DNA of 64,000 bases from Trematomus loennbergii (lineage: Eukaryota > Chordata > Actinopteri > Perciformes > Nototheniidae). The DNA lies in the NCBI GenBank assembly GCA_012861695.1, contig JAAOOA010000028.1, forward strand, positions 9,092,470-9,156,469, in the 5' to 3' direction. Positions 1 to 15,200 of the stretch are shown here, piece after piece. The notes under the pieces were generated by a model. The model worked only from the letters and a program-made list of their open reading frames with translations. It searched no databases and was not told the DNA's origin. Position numbers and translations under genes: made by a program. The first letter of the stretch is position 1. The number at the start of each line of letters is the position of its first letter.

Positions 1-2194
1 CTATGGGAAACGGAGCAATAGGTAGAGACGGGAAGAGAAGCAGAGAAAGAAAGGGAGTATTCAAGTAGATGTTTGACTCCACGGCGTATCATCCCTGTGC
101 GTTTTCTCTCTGTGTGACAGTGCCAGTAACGTTAACAGGAGTGTCATTAGGAATTCAAAGCATATGCCCTCGTGAGGACGCCCTCTTTCTCTCTCCCTTG
201 TGCTCACACCGCACACATTATGCACTGTATAAAGTATTTATTGGTCTTTGTCAGACGAGGACTGCATTTTATGCAGAAATACAATCAAAAATAAGAATAG
301 AGGGGCCCGTGTGTTTGCTTGTGTTTGTGTGTTAATGGCAGAGTTGATGATGGCCAGCACTACATCTCCTTCATTTTCGTTATTAACCAGTTTTAAGACA
401 CTCCGTCTCTCATGTACTTGCTTGCTCAATCAGTCATCCGCAAACACACAGACACATGATATCGGGCACATGTGCACACATGCTCTCTCACAGCACCTGC
501 GTGCTTGCACTTTGTATTTTAGACAACACATAATTCATCGCCCAAGAGGGTAAACACATGCTGGGACTTCATCCAGTTGACCTCTTTCTTAAGTAGGTAG
601 CCACAATAGCAGGGGTGACATGGACAAAACAGAGATAGTCTCATGTTCTCACCTGAAACTACAAGGACTGGGTGAAAAACTAAATCAACAACATTGTTGT
701 TATTTTCCCCCTCCACTACGTAGCATCCCTTTGAAACTACTGACTTCAGTCGAGTGACAAAGACCTGGCATGGAGCAGTTGTCTCGGCATCTCTTACTCT
801 CTTCATCTCTCCCTGGCCCTGGCTCTGGCTCTGCCTGCTCTTTGTTCACTCTCTTCCTCAGCCTGCAAGTCTTTTTCAGCGGCACAAGCAGAAGAATGGC
901 ACATTAAATCTTAATAGGACTGCGTCTGGCCGTGTTGAATTGCAGAGCGTGTTAAGCCGGCGCTTTCCTCCCCCTTGGCACACGCTCGTGGAAGTGGAAA
1001 ACAATTGAATAAAAGAAACCGCTCCCTCCCTCTGTAACACAAGTGACTTCGGCTGCCCTGCTGAAGCTATGAGACTGAACCGACTGCAGCTGACAAATGG
1101 CGTAAGCCCTTGCTTAGAAACTGTATCATACATGCCATTAGTCCTTTGCAAAAAGCAGGGCGTGCACTGGAAGGTAGACACAGGATTTACCTGACAACCC
1201 ACAATGTAGCTGTTGCATTTTTCCTTTTCAGTGACAGTTGAAAAATACTATGCCATAAAACTCAGCACTTATATTTGAATAGCCTGTTGGCTGAGGAAAT
1301 AGAATAGAGTATAAGAGGACAAAACTAGCCAAGAGAGACAAGTGAAATATATAGAGACATGGGAAGAGGAGAGATAGAAAGGGGGAAGGGTAAAAGACAA
1401 AGAAGTGGAGAGAGACACAGTCAAGGTAGGAGAGAGCCAATCTTAGCAGCCGCAGCAGCGATGTGAGTCCAGGCCTGCTTTGTAAGGCAGTCAGAGGTGG
1501 TAATTAGCCAGTGATGAGTTGACTGGTTGTGTGTCCAGTGCACGGCACTGCTGGGTGGGGCTGTGGGAGGTAGATAAGGCCAGCAGGGCTTATCTCTGAG
1601 AAGGACAGGCACCAGGCCTGCCAGGCAAATCCACCCACAGACCAGTCGCATTTTATTAACAACATCATTAATGCCAGACAGGTTATGTGCGGTGGTTCGG
1701 AAGAGAGACAGGAAAAAGTAAAAAAACAAATAAAGACTCAATTCCTGCTTGGCCGGCCAGTCTAAAGTACATAGGCACCGGTTGATGTGTTTTGAAAGCA
1801 AGGAGCTCATGGAGATGTTTACCAGGTAGGCAGCCAACAGAAGGGCACGGAGAGCGAGCTTGGATCTTACCTCTGGGTTTTGCTCACTCTCCTCTGGGTC
1901 CCCAGAATTCAAATGATTTTCTTTTTTCTTTTTCAAACGTGGGACTGCTCACCAGAATAATGATGAAGCAAATACAGAGAAACATAACTAGGCACAAAGA
2001 AAAGGCAAAAATCTATTTGAAAAACTTTATGGACATTCTGGACTCAGTCAGGTGTGTTTGGGTTGGTTCATTTGTACCTTTTTCTTAAGTAATATAATAT
2101 ATGAATACTCCAAAAATGCAAATATCTTAGGAAGGTTTTTTTTTCTCTTTTGTTTGCAGTAATCCAACTTCTTTGATCACACAGCACCTTAACA

Positions 2195-2370
2195 CCCGTC
2201 TGGTGTGTTATGTTGCAAATGAGCGTTCACTTGCACTGGATTGATTTGATAAACAATTGCATGAAATGCTTAACACGAACAAACACTTGCTTTGTAATTA
2301 ACACTCGGTATTAGCATATCAAATGCCAAAGAGCTTTTCAATGGCATGATTCCCTAGGATAATTCAGACC
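2195..2370. promoter_or_regulatory. Candidate conserved noncoding element
   Basis: The block lacks simple repeats and carries TTGCAAAT (octamer-like), a TTGATTTGATAAACAATTG cluster, and TTTGTAATTAACAC with a TAATTA core. Clusters of POU, SOX/FOX and homeodomain words are typical of developmental enhancers, which are known to be frequent in introns of ZNF521-type genes. This is inference only; no cross-species comparison was possible. Confidence 0.25.
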
Positions 2371-4802
2371 AGGCCCCTACAGGATGTACATGGCTATGAG
2401 ACAAAGAAAAGTTCACCAATCAAGATGTACCTTATTCAAAGACACCTTAAAGACACACCTAAGGGCCTTTGAATCATGTCAATACTCCCTAATGAAAAGG
2501 TCATAGGATTTACTTTATGTCTGTGTGGAAATGTTCTGCACATTGATCCCCAAAGGGCTTTTTCCTTCGATGGCTTTTGCCCAACTTGCCTGTAATGGGA
2601 GGAAAGGAAGGAGGGAGATGGAGGGCGGTGGAAAGAGTGACCAGTCCGACAGGTTTATGTCTCCCAGAAGGCTGAGCTCCATGGAGCGGGCCCACAGGAA
2701 GGAGCGGAGCCAGCTGTGACGACATCCTGCTAGCCACTGTGGTTAAGAAACTTTGGGGCTACACTATCACCGACTCAACATTACGCCCCCCTTTCCTCTA
2801 CCCCTCCCAGGGGTTGTTTTTGTTGGCCAGGGGGTAGTGTTCGGGTGGGGGCTACTATAGGGCTCTGTGGAACAGCCGCTCCTATACTTCAGGATACAGG
2901 GAGTCGAACCACCCACACGGACAGGGATTCTCAAATATCATGTGAAGTAACACACTTGTTCTTTAGTGCTAATTGCCATTTTCGGACTCGAAGGTGGGTT
3001 CATAAATTTAGTTTTATGGGCAGGATGGGTGTCGTTTAAGGTCTCCAAGGCCACCGGCTGGACTATGCTTTGGCAGAGGGAACATTGTGTGTCGGTACAG
3101 AACGTAATGGTTTGACAGTAAAGCCGTGCTGTCAGGTAATACAGATATTTCCTCTTAATGTTAAGAGCAGTGGACAGTGGGGGGTCCACACCACTGAGAA
3201 TGTAAAGGTCATCTAATCTATTCCACCTCCAACCTGCCAGGCTGATCGATCATCCTGGAGGAGTAAATCGATTTGATCAGAGAGCCTCTCCTAAGAGATG
3301 GCCTCCCAACGAGTGGCTGGGATTCTGTGAAAGGCTGCGAGCATGCCAGCTTGGTACGTGTCTCCGCGATAAACGAGAGATTAAAATCCCTGATTAAATA
3401 GTAACATGCCACCTGTGGCAGCCATTTTCTAAATAAGCTACTGATTTAAGACCACAAAGAACATGCAACTGTTACAATCACTTCATCATGCTATCCGGCT
3501 TATTCTATATGCAATGCATGTGCACCAAAATCAGATCAACAAACTGCTGGACTGACAGCCAAGAGATATTGGGCCATAGTAAACAAAGTAGTAATGTGTA
3601 TATTAGGACATTATGTGCCGCCAGTCAAAGCATGATGCATCTTCCTCATCATGAACTTGGTTTGTAGAACATACCCCACAAACAAAGTCAACATACAAAA
3701 CCATCGTGTGATTGGATTTTAATCCAATTGCATTATTATTCAGGCCTCCCATTGGCCATTCATTACTCTCACATGGAGCCTGTGTGGGTTGTTATCACCA
3801 AATCAGGCTCGGGACTGTATTCTGGAGAGCATGCTTTCGTTTGCATCCTTTAAACCCTATGAGCCTTCCCTCTCTCCGGGCCCGCCAACGGAATACCTAA
3901 TTCCAAAGTAAACTGATTGCTCTCTCCAACAAGATTACGCTGTGATGATGTTAGCCAAATGAGACCACTATACGGATGCAACCAGGGCAGGCAAGGATGC
4001 TTACCGCAAGATGACTGATCAGCATGTTAAGAGAAACGAGGTTGGGTTAAAAAAAAATAAAGGAGGTGAAAACGAGGGATAGAAATCGAAAGAGTGTTAG
4101 AGAGTTGTGAGCGTAGGGGTAAGCAGAAATGTAATTTGCTTCTCACCTCAGGCGACTGGGCTCTAAGGCCAGTAAATATGCAAACAAGCTGAGCCTGGCC
4201 ATCAATATGAAGACCCTAGATGATTACTAATCTCCACCACATAAGTAGATTGAGGACTGTTCAGCAACACCATGCATCATGAGAGAAAAAAAGACCCCAA
4301 CATTATGCGCAACTCAGAGTTATGGGTATATTTGACCTTCAGTTTGAGATATACTACCCGCATTTATGATGCATACAAATCAGCAGTACTGCACCATTAA
4401 AAAAAGATAGGTGTCCTAAACCTAAGGATACATGAATCTTACATAAATATTATTCAGAAACTAACTCCATAACTTCTCAGTAACTTTGAACCTTGTTCTC
4501 AACTCACTCCTGTCTTTTCATCATGGACAACTCCTTGTCTGATATGAGCTCCTAGACATGAGGCACAGTAGTTTACCAGCCCATTGTCATTCCCCATCCG
4601 TAATCCGGGATAAAAAAACCTATGGGACATGGTCCAGGCTGGAGTCATTAGGTGTGTGCGTGGCTTACTCAGACAGCTAGATAAACCAGATGCCTCGGGA
4701 TGGCCAGGGGTCATCTCTCTGTGAGAACAAGTTGTTGATGTCCTTGTTTCTCTCTACCTCTTCTTCGCCCGCGATCCATCGCTCGCCCCTGTTCATCATT
4801 CC

Positions 4803-4832
4803 TTCTCTTTCTTTCTTTCTTTCTTTCTTTCT
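4803..4832. repeat. (CTTT)n microsatellite
   Basis: About seven tandem CTTT units are read directly from the sequence, ending in CTGTCTCTCC. Confidence 0.9.
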
Positions 4833-7271
4833 GTCTCTCCCTTGATTGTTCTGCACAGTCATCTCAAACACAGAGGTCCGTGTCGGAGCTTAGCAGTCGA
4901 AGAACCTGTCAGCTAAAGGGAAGGAGGAGAGACAGACAGGAGAGCTGTCTTTGGCCCGAGGTTGAATGCCTGAGGGTGAACTACGTGTGGAGGATAGTTA
5001 GTGCAGCAGGATGCACCGCAGTCCGCAGGTGAATCCTCATTTTGGGAGACTCAAAGCATTTGAATCATCACCTCTAGGGGGGGTGTTATGACTTCCTTTA
5101 CAGAATAAACCTTGATATAAATGCAGTAACATTTTTCTTTTTTTTATTCTGTATTTCTAAATACAGCAGGAGGGCCATGTAAGAGGAATATATATTCTAA
5201 GAATGTCTGCGCAGTCCTAAACATAATTGACTATTGCTTGTATTTTAGAGAGTGTTTCCAGCATTGAGCTTTACCCTCTGCAGTGAGTGCACAAGGCTTG
5301 AGGATGTTTACCTGGCATGGTGCCTGTTGTAGCTGCCCTCCTGTTGAGGAAAAGCAGGTCAGGCTATAGCCTTTTGTTTGTTTGTGCATGTGAGCATTTT
5401 TTGTGGGTGTGCATGAGTTTGAGAATGTGTTTTGAGGAGGAGGGGGAGATCATTAGGATGGAAAGGGTCAGAGACCACATTACATTCAGCCAAGAAAAAA
5501 AGCCATATGAATCTCCAATGTAAGCATTTATTTTTCAGGAGCAGATAGGATTGGTGGGTATTGGGATGCTGGGTTGTTGTGGGTAACTGGACTCTCAATC
5601 CAACTAACCATCCATCTGCTCAACCATCAATCTTCCCCCTCTCTATCCCTCTGTTCATTTTCTCATCCAGGCATTTATCCATCCTTGCCCGTGGCCAAAG
5701 GGCCATGTCTCTTTGTGGCCCTGATAATCTAGACCAATTTCCTCTGCAATTTATTTCCCAGCCAACCACCCACCTGGTCAAGCAGCATCAGGCTTCTCAA
5801 GGTAGAGCCACTCATCCCAGCAAGCCCATTTCCACCAATCACATCCTGTTTTTTCCTCCTAAAGCCTCAGATCTTTTGTGTTTGAAGTTTCAGTTCAGTA
5901 CTGGAGTCATGCAACCTTTCCTCTTTTCTTTTCTTCAAACTCGGATTCATTCAACATATATTGTTTACCTCTAATGTCCTTACCCTTCATTGTCTTTGTC
6001 TATTACCATCTCCCATTTCTATCCGTTGGCTGTCTCTGTTGCCTCTCCTTTTTCGTTCTTTCTATCCCTCCCTCCCTCCATCCTGTCATGGCTCCTCAGT
6101 ATTCTACTGCTGTCTTGTGTGGAGTGATTTTGCCCAGACACGTCTGGCTCTGGGTAAAGTGCGGTCCCCAGAGAGCGCGCTCCGCAGCCCCCAGGTCGCC
6201 GGCACCATGAATACATTATGATCCCCATTTCCATCCTGTTGCCACGGCAGCACTTTTGGAGCCGCAGGGCGATTAAGACGTGTGCTGTCGATACCCTGAT
6301 AGGAGCAAAAGTTGGATCTGGAAGCTGGCCTTTGATCAGATTCCACAGTCCTGCCTGCTATTGGTGGCTTCATACAGGAAGACAACAAGGAGGTGTTTTG
6401 GGCTTCTTATTGGTTTGACAGGCTCACCTGCTGTACATAAGCAAACCATGCATCCTCCAGCTCTTTTTTCCCACCTCTCCGCGTTATCTCCTTTCCTGCC
6501 TGAAACCATTTCCCTCCCTTATTCTCACTTCCGTTGCTCCTCCCCATCACCGCAGTTCAGCTAAGGCAGCATTATACGCAGTCTCTCTCCGCTCTCTGAT
6601 ATTCTGCTTTCCTCACAAAGGAAGCAACTCCCTTACCTTTTATTGTTTCCTTTTTTTCTTTGGGGGATGATGTATAAAACATGGTGCCTCAGGTAGAGGA
6701 TGTTGGGTAGGAAGCCATGTCCCCCTAAATGGCCAGCCGTGTGCATGCGCCTAACACTTCACTGAGCAATCTGTCAACATGTCAGCAACACATGTTTTGT
6801 AAAAAGCCTCTGGTGGGAGCCAGGGGAAAAAAGGCACTCCTGCCAGACCAGAGAGGAAATGCTTTTTTCTCCTCTATGCAGTGGATTTTCTATTGCTGGT
6901 GCTCAGTCCCACGGGCCCCCCACCACCACCCTCCCCTCCCACACATACACCCGTTGTCTGCACTTCAGAAATTTGAACTGGGGACCCTCGAGGGGGTTTA
7001 CTGGGAGGGTGGGGGTGGGCTGGGAAGGAGGGGCTGCCTCTTTTTTCAGAGCGTATGAAATTGTGAAGGTATATTGTGGCAGGTCCCCAAGCGGTCTTTT
7101 CTAATACCTGAGTTTCTGGCGAAGCTGGAAATTACCAGCGGCCCCCCGAGGGACGGCTTTATCCACACCAGGAAGGGGAGCAGAACTCAGTGGGGAGGTT
7201 ACTTAATGCATGGCTGAAATAAAAGAATTTCTGAGACAGAGGCTGAAAAGCAAGCTTTTTTTCTCTTTCAA

Positions 7272-7288
7272 CCCCCCCCCCCCCCCCC
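7272..7288. repeat. Poly-C run, 17 bases
   Basis: An uninterrupted run of 17 C follows TTTCAA and precedes AGCTCCCATTCC. Such runs mutate quickly and are often wrong in assemblies. On the minus strand it is a G17 run that can adopt G-quadruplex structure. Confidence 0.95.
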
Positions 7289-7578
7289 AGCTCCCATTCC
7301 CTCTCCTCTTCTTTTCCTCCCCAGTAGTATAGTTTACTACTCTCTGCCTTCTCTTGAAGGGTTCTAGTTTAATAAACTTTCAGAGGATCCTGCTGGTGCA
7401 GACAGCTAGACAAATACCCTCGTGTGTTCTCTTTTGTCGGAGATACAGCTTTTTGTTATGTTCTTGCAAATTTGATTTCTCCCTCTGTCTTTCGTTTTCT
7501 CTGCCGCCCTCTGTCTCTCTCCCTTTCTACATTTGTCTTCATCTCCCTCATCCTCCTCTCCCTTTCTGTCTCCCTCTT

Positions 7579-7579
<1 letters not shown>

Positions 7580-7648
<69 letters not shown>

Positions 7649-7677
7649 ACGCACACGCACACGCACACACACACACA
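7580..7677. repeat. (CA)n / (CACACG)n compound microsatellite
   Basis: A pure CA tract of about 59 bases is followed by five CG-containing variant units spaced six bases apart and then by pure CA again. The regular six-base spacing of the variants suggests that a single mutated unit was duplicated by slippage. Confidence 0.95.
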
Positions 7678-9049
7678 GTCAAACTCTGTCTCTGGTGGTT
7701 GAGTTTATTGTTTGGTCTGCTTCTTGGTTTTCCCCTCTGTGCTCCCTTTTGTTTTCTGTATGTTTTGTTGTATTGTGCAGAGAAGCTGAGATGCAGATAG
7801 AATGCAGACAGTTTGCCCTGGGTGAAGAGTGTGTGCACACACACCCTTGGTATCTATTAAACAAAACGCATTCATCTATTTACACATAACCAAATGTATA
7901 AAACTCTGACTTCTGGCAGTGTAAAGGGTGTTTTTCATAAAATGTTTTCACGGTAGTTTGCTCATCCCTGTATGGCCTTATCTCCTAATTATTGTATGCC
8001 AGGAGGCCACTTTCCTTATTAATCAGCACCTCTATCTTATATCCATGGATCATTAAACTTGCCTTCTTCATAACATAGAAAAATAACATAAACATCCCAA
8101 GTATGAAATGCCTCTCCCTCCATTTCTTTTTCCCTCTCACTTCCTCCCCCTCTACTGTTGGTAAATAATTCAACCTTTTCCCTGTAACAAGTGCTGGCCT
8201 TAATAGGGAGCAGTACCTGTAGTTGGGATAAACAAGGCAGCCGGCCTCACCAGTGAAACAGAGGGATTTGAGCTTCATGAGGGCAGCAAAATAAGTCGTT
8301 TCCTTCTGAAAGGCAGAGTAGACTGGCTGACATTAATTAAACCCTATAGGATAAAGGTTATCTGAGGCCTAGCAAAGCAGAGACCGTGCATGCGGGATGT
8401 TGTGTCTGCCGAATCCTAATCAAGACTTCTTATTAAAGCGACATGTGTGGGCACAGCCAGTTGTGCTATTATGTTTCTAAATGTGTGCGATCTCAGCTTC
8501 AGTTGTAGATTCAACTTGATCATCCAGCTACAAAAAAAGAACAATCCAGCTACCTCCTCTGCTACATTTCAATGTTTTTCACATGACTAAAAATAAAGAC
8601 AGAGGCAACTTCCTAGAGAGCCATGTTTAGAAAACATTATGTTGCCCAACGTGCAGTGTTGTGGGAGGTGTGCCTCCTCACCAGAGATCCTCCCATGATG
8701 CACCTGTGACTGAGTCACCTGACCCAAGCATCAGCATGGCGCTCGGGTGCCATGGCTCATGTTTTACAAATGACCCAGGGGGTTATGCACCACCTCAGTG
8801 CCCATATTTCCTCCCTGCTGTATGCATAGTGCGTGGGATTATATTCCCCAACTTCAACTCCTCCCTCAGACAATGAGCAGCTGCAGAGATGACAGTCACC
8901 TCACTAACCCAAGAACGCTAAGGAAAATACAAATTACGGGAGGGAGAAAGCACGGCTTCGACCTATTGGCTTCATCTGTTTGTGCTGGAAGTATGCTGGT
9001 TGAAGACAAAAAAGAGCAGCATGGATCCTGATTCTAGGCGAGTTATGCG

Positions 9050-9260
9050 CTATGTGTAAGGCTTATCTTAGAACATGTATTTCTCTCTTTTCCTGAGTCG
9101 TCGACTTATTTGCATGCCAAATGTAATTAAAGGTCACCTATATTCTCTTGATATTTAATGTAGCCAAGAAAGATAGCCGCCTAGAGGAGTGATGCAGATT
9201 TTATTACCACCTTATTGTATGCCGTTTCTATATTAGTGGCACAGCTACACCAGTTCTTTC
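9050..9260. promoter_or_regulatory. Candidate conserved noncoding element with POU octamer
   Basis: A perfect POU octamer ATTTGCAT lies at 9108-9115, followed within 20 bases by TAATTA (9124-9129) and an AGGTCA nuclear-receptor half-site (9131-9136). The surrounding 200 bases are free of simple repeats. Function is inferred from motif clustering alone. Confidence 0.3.
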
Positions 9261-10130
9261 ACAGTAATAGTATAATAGTAATGTCTTCTCCTTTCATATA
9301 CTGATAAAGGCTGATGTCCTCTCGTCTACAAGCCCAATGAAAAGTAATTAGCTGATATGGATGTTGCTGTCAGTGATAACTGATATTGGGGGAACTATTA
9401 CATTCACTCTCTGGAATGATGATCCTTGAAATGGGTTCATCACAGTGAGCTGCACACGAAGATAGACGTCAGAGATGATCACGTATAAGAAGGAAAATTC
9501 GTTATTACTGCAGGAGAATCGCATAAACCTAAATGAACGGTCACATTGGCCACAAAAAAAAACATCTAATGCACTGTAGTCTTTATGTTTTATACCACCT
9601 GACTCAATTCTTATTTTTGATGTATTCGTTCAATCTTGAATGAATCCAGTCATATTGAGCACCTGAGATTTTTTCTGAAGTTTACCATTGAATGGATGAT
9701 AATTCATACGGGGGTGTCGGTCATACCGAGTTCCTCTCCTGAGAGAGACATAAATAGCCTCCCAGGTGACGGTGTGTATCTAAGTAAATGGTCACTAAGC
9801 CAAGAAGTGTTGGTCCAATGCAAATAGGGAGAGAAGTATCCATTGAGGTGTTGGAGTGAGAGGAGGGTATTCAAGGAGAGGATGAACCTTAATAATGTCT
9901 TATAGGGATTTTACAGTGACCCTGAAAGTTTTCCACTAAGTACGTGTGAATGCAAACTTTAAGCAAAAACAATCCAGTGGAAAGTTTTTTTTCAGCTGAT
10001 AAATAGATAAACAGGAATAAATCAATGTGAAGTGATGAATGAATAAGTAAAATGCCCTGTAGTCATTTGTCTGGTTGTATTCAGGCCTCATATTCAAACC
10101 CTGTTCTGCAAATGAGGGTGAGGGCAGCAA

Positions 10131-12195
<2,065 letters not shown>

Positions 12196-12251
<56 letters not shown>
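12196..12251. repeat. (CA)n microsatellite
   Basis: About 28 uninterrupted CA units are read directly, flanked by GGGAGCG and CCATGCCG. Confidence 0.95.
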
Positions 12252-12252
<1 letters not shown>

Positions 12253-15200
12253 ATGCCGATTGAAGCCCTGCCCAGCCCGGTCCCGCCTGGCCCAGCTCTC
12301 CCTTAGAGCCAGTGCAGTGAGGCAGGCGGTGAAGGGGCATGCTGGGGGACAGATTGTCGTCCTCCTTTCTCCCCCTGGGAGGCTCACTGTGGCTGCTGGT
12401 CCAGCCAAGACCTGGGGAACAGCCTCCTTCCTGTTCGTGCGTGTACTTACCTGAAGTGGTCAACTGTCCTTCCTCTTCACACCTCCTGCAGCTCAGTTCT
12501 ACAGGAGATGACACCATATTCACCATCGCTCTCCCACACACAAAATGCTCCACCTACATCCTAAACACATCCTCTGACTATGTTGCATCACAGCACCTTA
12601 AGGTCTTATCACTCATCGCCAAAGCTCGATACGGCTGCCAGTTTTAATCCTATGAAGAAATGCTCAATAACATACTGACTGTTTAATTCATTCCCCTTTA
12701 CTAAAATGTAGTTTTGCCACAGTAATAGTCAGCATGGAAAATATATTTGTATTTGTAATGTAAAAACACTATCCAACTGAAACAATAAGATATTAACAAT
12801 AGCCTTCGATCCAACCCACTGCTTTTCTAAGTAACGAATTATGAAACTCATATCAACTTTCTTGAATAATTTGTTTTGTATTTAAAAAAACAAAACAAGG
12901 CATCTTGATGATTTAATTTCTTGTTAACCCTTTCTCTGTGACTTTGCCCTGCCCTCATTTAATCTTTTTCGTTTACCAAAAAAAAAGTAAATACACAGCA
13001 AACAGCAAGAAAGGCCAAACTTAATAAATAAGACAACCTTTAAACAAGTTGTATGAATTACCATTTTAATGTTAGGCCTTTGTCCAAGTGAAATGTTGAT
13101 AATATTTATCAAACCGTAAAACACTGTATATAATAACAGCATTTTCAAAGCCCTGGTCATCTGTTTTCTGGCAGTGTTTAAGTGTTTCTGACCTTAGTGA
13201 CCTCCATGTAATAGTATGCAGTTGTTATGGAGGATATGAAATGGCAGTAAGTCATCCTTGGCATGCTTTCAAGTTCAATCACTGCGGTTATGGATTGTTA
13301 CACGATGCAGATTTTCACAGGAAAATCTGAGGCGGATCCTGCTTAAAGCACAAACATCCCCGGTCATTTCAGAGACCTGGCATTATCTCAAGAAACATTA
13401 CTATCGATCGTCATCATCAAGTATTGATTTCAGTTTTCCGATGTTAGTGAAAAGACATCAGCATAGCAGGGACACTTCCCCGGGATAAGTAATGGAATTC
13501 CACTTTTCATTGTGTCTCACTATCATGGAAAGAAAAAGCGTAGTAAAGGATGACTGGCCGCCCTACTTTTCCTCCTCTGGCCTTCCATTTGTCTAACTTT
13601 CCTGCGAAGCCACTGGGGCACTGTGATTTCTGGGACAGTGACCAAGTGCTCCTGTCTGAGCTGGGGGACGTGGGTAATGTGGACAAAGTAGTTGACAGTT
13701 TGCTGCTTCCCCATGGTTGAGAGACAGAGCCATGAGAGCCAGAATAATGGACACCGAGACCACAGAGTCAGGACAGTGCTTGATGTTCCAGCTCTTTGTG
13801 TCAGGCCCTGTGTGAAAAAAATCCCCATAGACTTCAGTTGTGTGCATTTCTGTGTGTGTGGAAATGTGTTGTGTACATGATGTTAGGCGAGACTAACTCG
13901 CTGCTAGGGCACTGATGAAACCCCGGGAAGTGAATTCTTATTTCATCTACTGTTTTTCTACCTTGTTCGGTAAAAGATAGCATAGTTTTTTGCTGCTCCT
14001 CACAGTCGTCTCACACAACCCCTCTTTCTCATCCTGTAGTATAGTGTATTTGATTGATCTGTAGCAAGAGGGGAGGGAGCTGACATTTCCCAGTGATGTG
14101 TAAAAAACATATTGTGTTTGCTGAGAAAAAAAAAAGGGGGAAAAATAAAAACGGGCTGAATGCACACACGCGCAGCCACACACGCATAGACAATACTTCG
14201 TCGGAGAATCGCAGCTCTTTAAATACATCTAATTGTGTGTGTTAATCATAATGCAAAAAGCCTGGCTAGCCACCTGGCACTTTTGTTGACAGCTACTGGG
14301 AATTATCAGTGTTTCATTTTGACAGGATTTGAGGTCTTAAAGCATGGATGTAGCAGGACTACTGCGAGTAAAGCCCAGCCCTGGGCCTCTTCCAGCAGCT
14401 CGGTGTCCTCTGAGCTCTCGGTCCTGAATCAACAGAGTGATTTGTTTGTCTGTCTGGAATTAGTCCCAAAAAAATCGACCACCCCTCTCCCTCTCAGTTG
14501 TGGAGATTGGAGGCTTAGCTAATGTAAAAATGTCTCTCACAACCTTCTCTATTAGATTTTAAGTGGTTGTGTCACAAACAGGGCCGTACATGAAATTGTG
14601 TTGTTCAGACACACGTTGCTATTTGGGCATCAGAACAGGAAAAGTGTTGAGATGACACATGCATTGTCTCATGGGAGAGGCTCACTACTTTTCCCAGTAA
14701 CTGTAAAAAGATCCCATCTCTGAATATGAAGTGGGGTCATGGTGTTACATCAGACAAGTTGTCAGCTTTTTGTTTATTCATTGAATCCCCAATCCCCCAT
14801 GTGCCACAAATACACTCACACAAACACATCTCTTATGACAACCACTACGTACAGATCTCTGATACAACACACAGGAAGATAAGGTTTGGCGACTGAAAAC
14901 ATGGCCATGCTTTGCTTCACTAGAATGGCTTTTGAACAAAGTCTAGCTTGCTATAGAAGTGGCAGATGAGTGATAGCAAAAACACTTTTCTGATAAGATA
15001 AGGTCCTGGACCTGGATAAGAGTTTGGCTTCCTAAATAGAAGAGGTTTACTCTGTTGCTGTTAGGCAGTGATAAGCCATCTTGAACTGCTTCCAGGACCT
15101 CAGATACGGAGGTCCGGGCGGCAGCAGAGTTATTCCCAAACCGTGGTTCCCGAAAGGTTTGAGGAGGGTGTATTACTGGATAAAACCAATAGAATCACAA

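Larger units (their letters stand above)
1..7271 (+). other. Intron upstream of the giant exon, part 1 (noncoding)
   Basis: No coding exon could be recognised. I looked for the preceding znf521 exon, which should encode a first atypical finger with a C-x2-C followed by a spaced H and C, and did not see it. The stretch has ordinary mixed composition. It contains a short CTTT tract at 4803-4832, pyrimidine-rich patches near 5985-6090, and a block at 2195-2370 with several AT-rich homeodomain-like words and little low complexity that could be a regulatory element. The short open frames here have no recognisable domain. Confidence 0.7.

Noticed and set aside
7354..7889. Open frames of 60-148 residues across the CA microsatellite
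   Set aside because: They are translations of simple repeat and pyrimidine-rich sequence.
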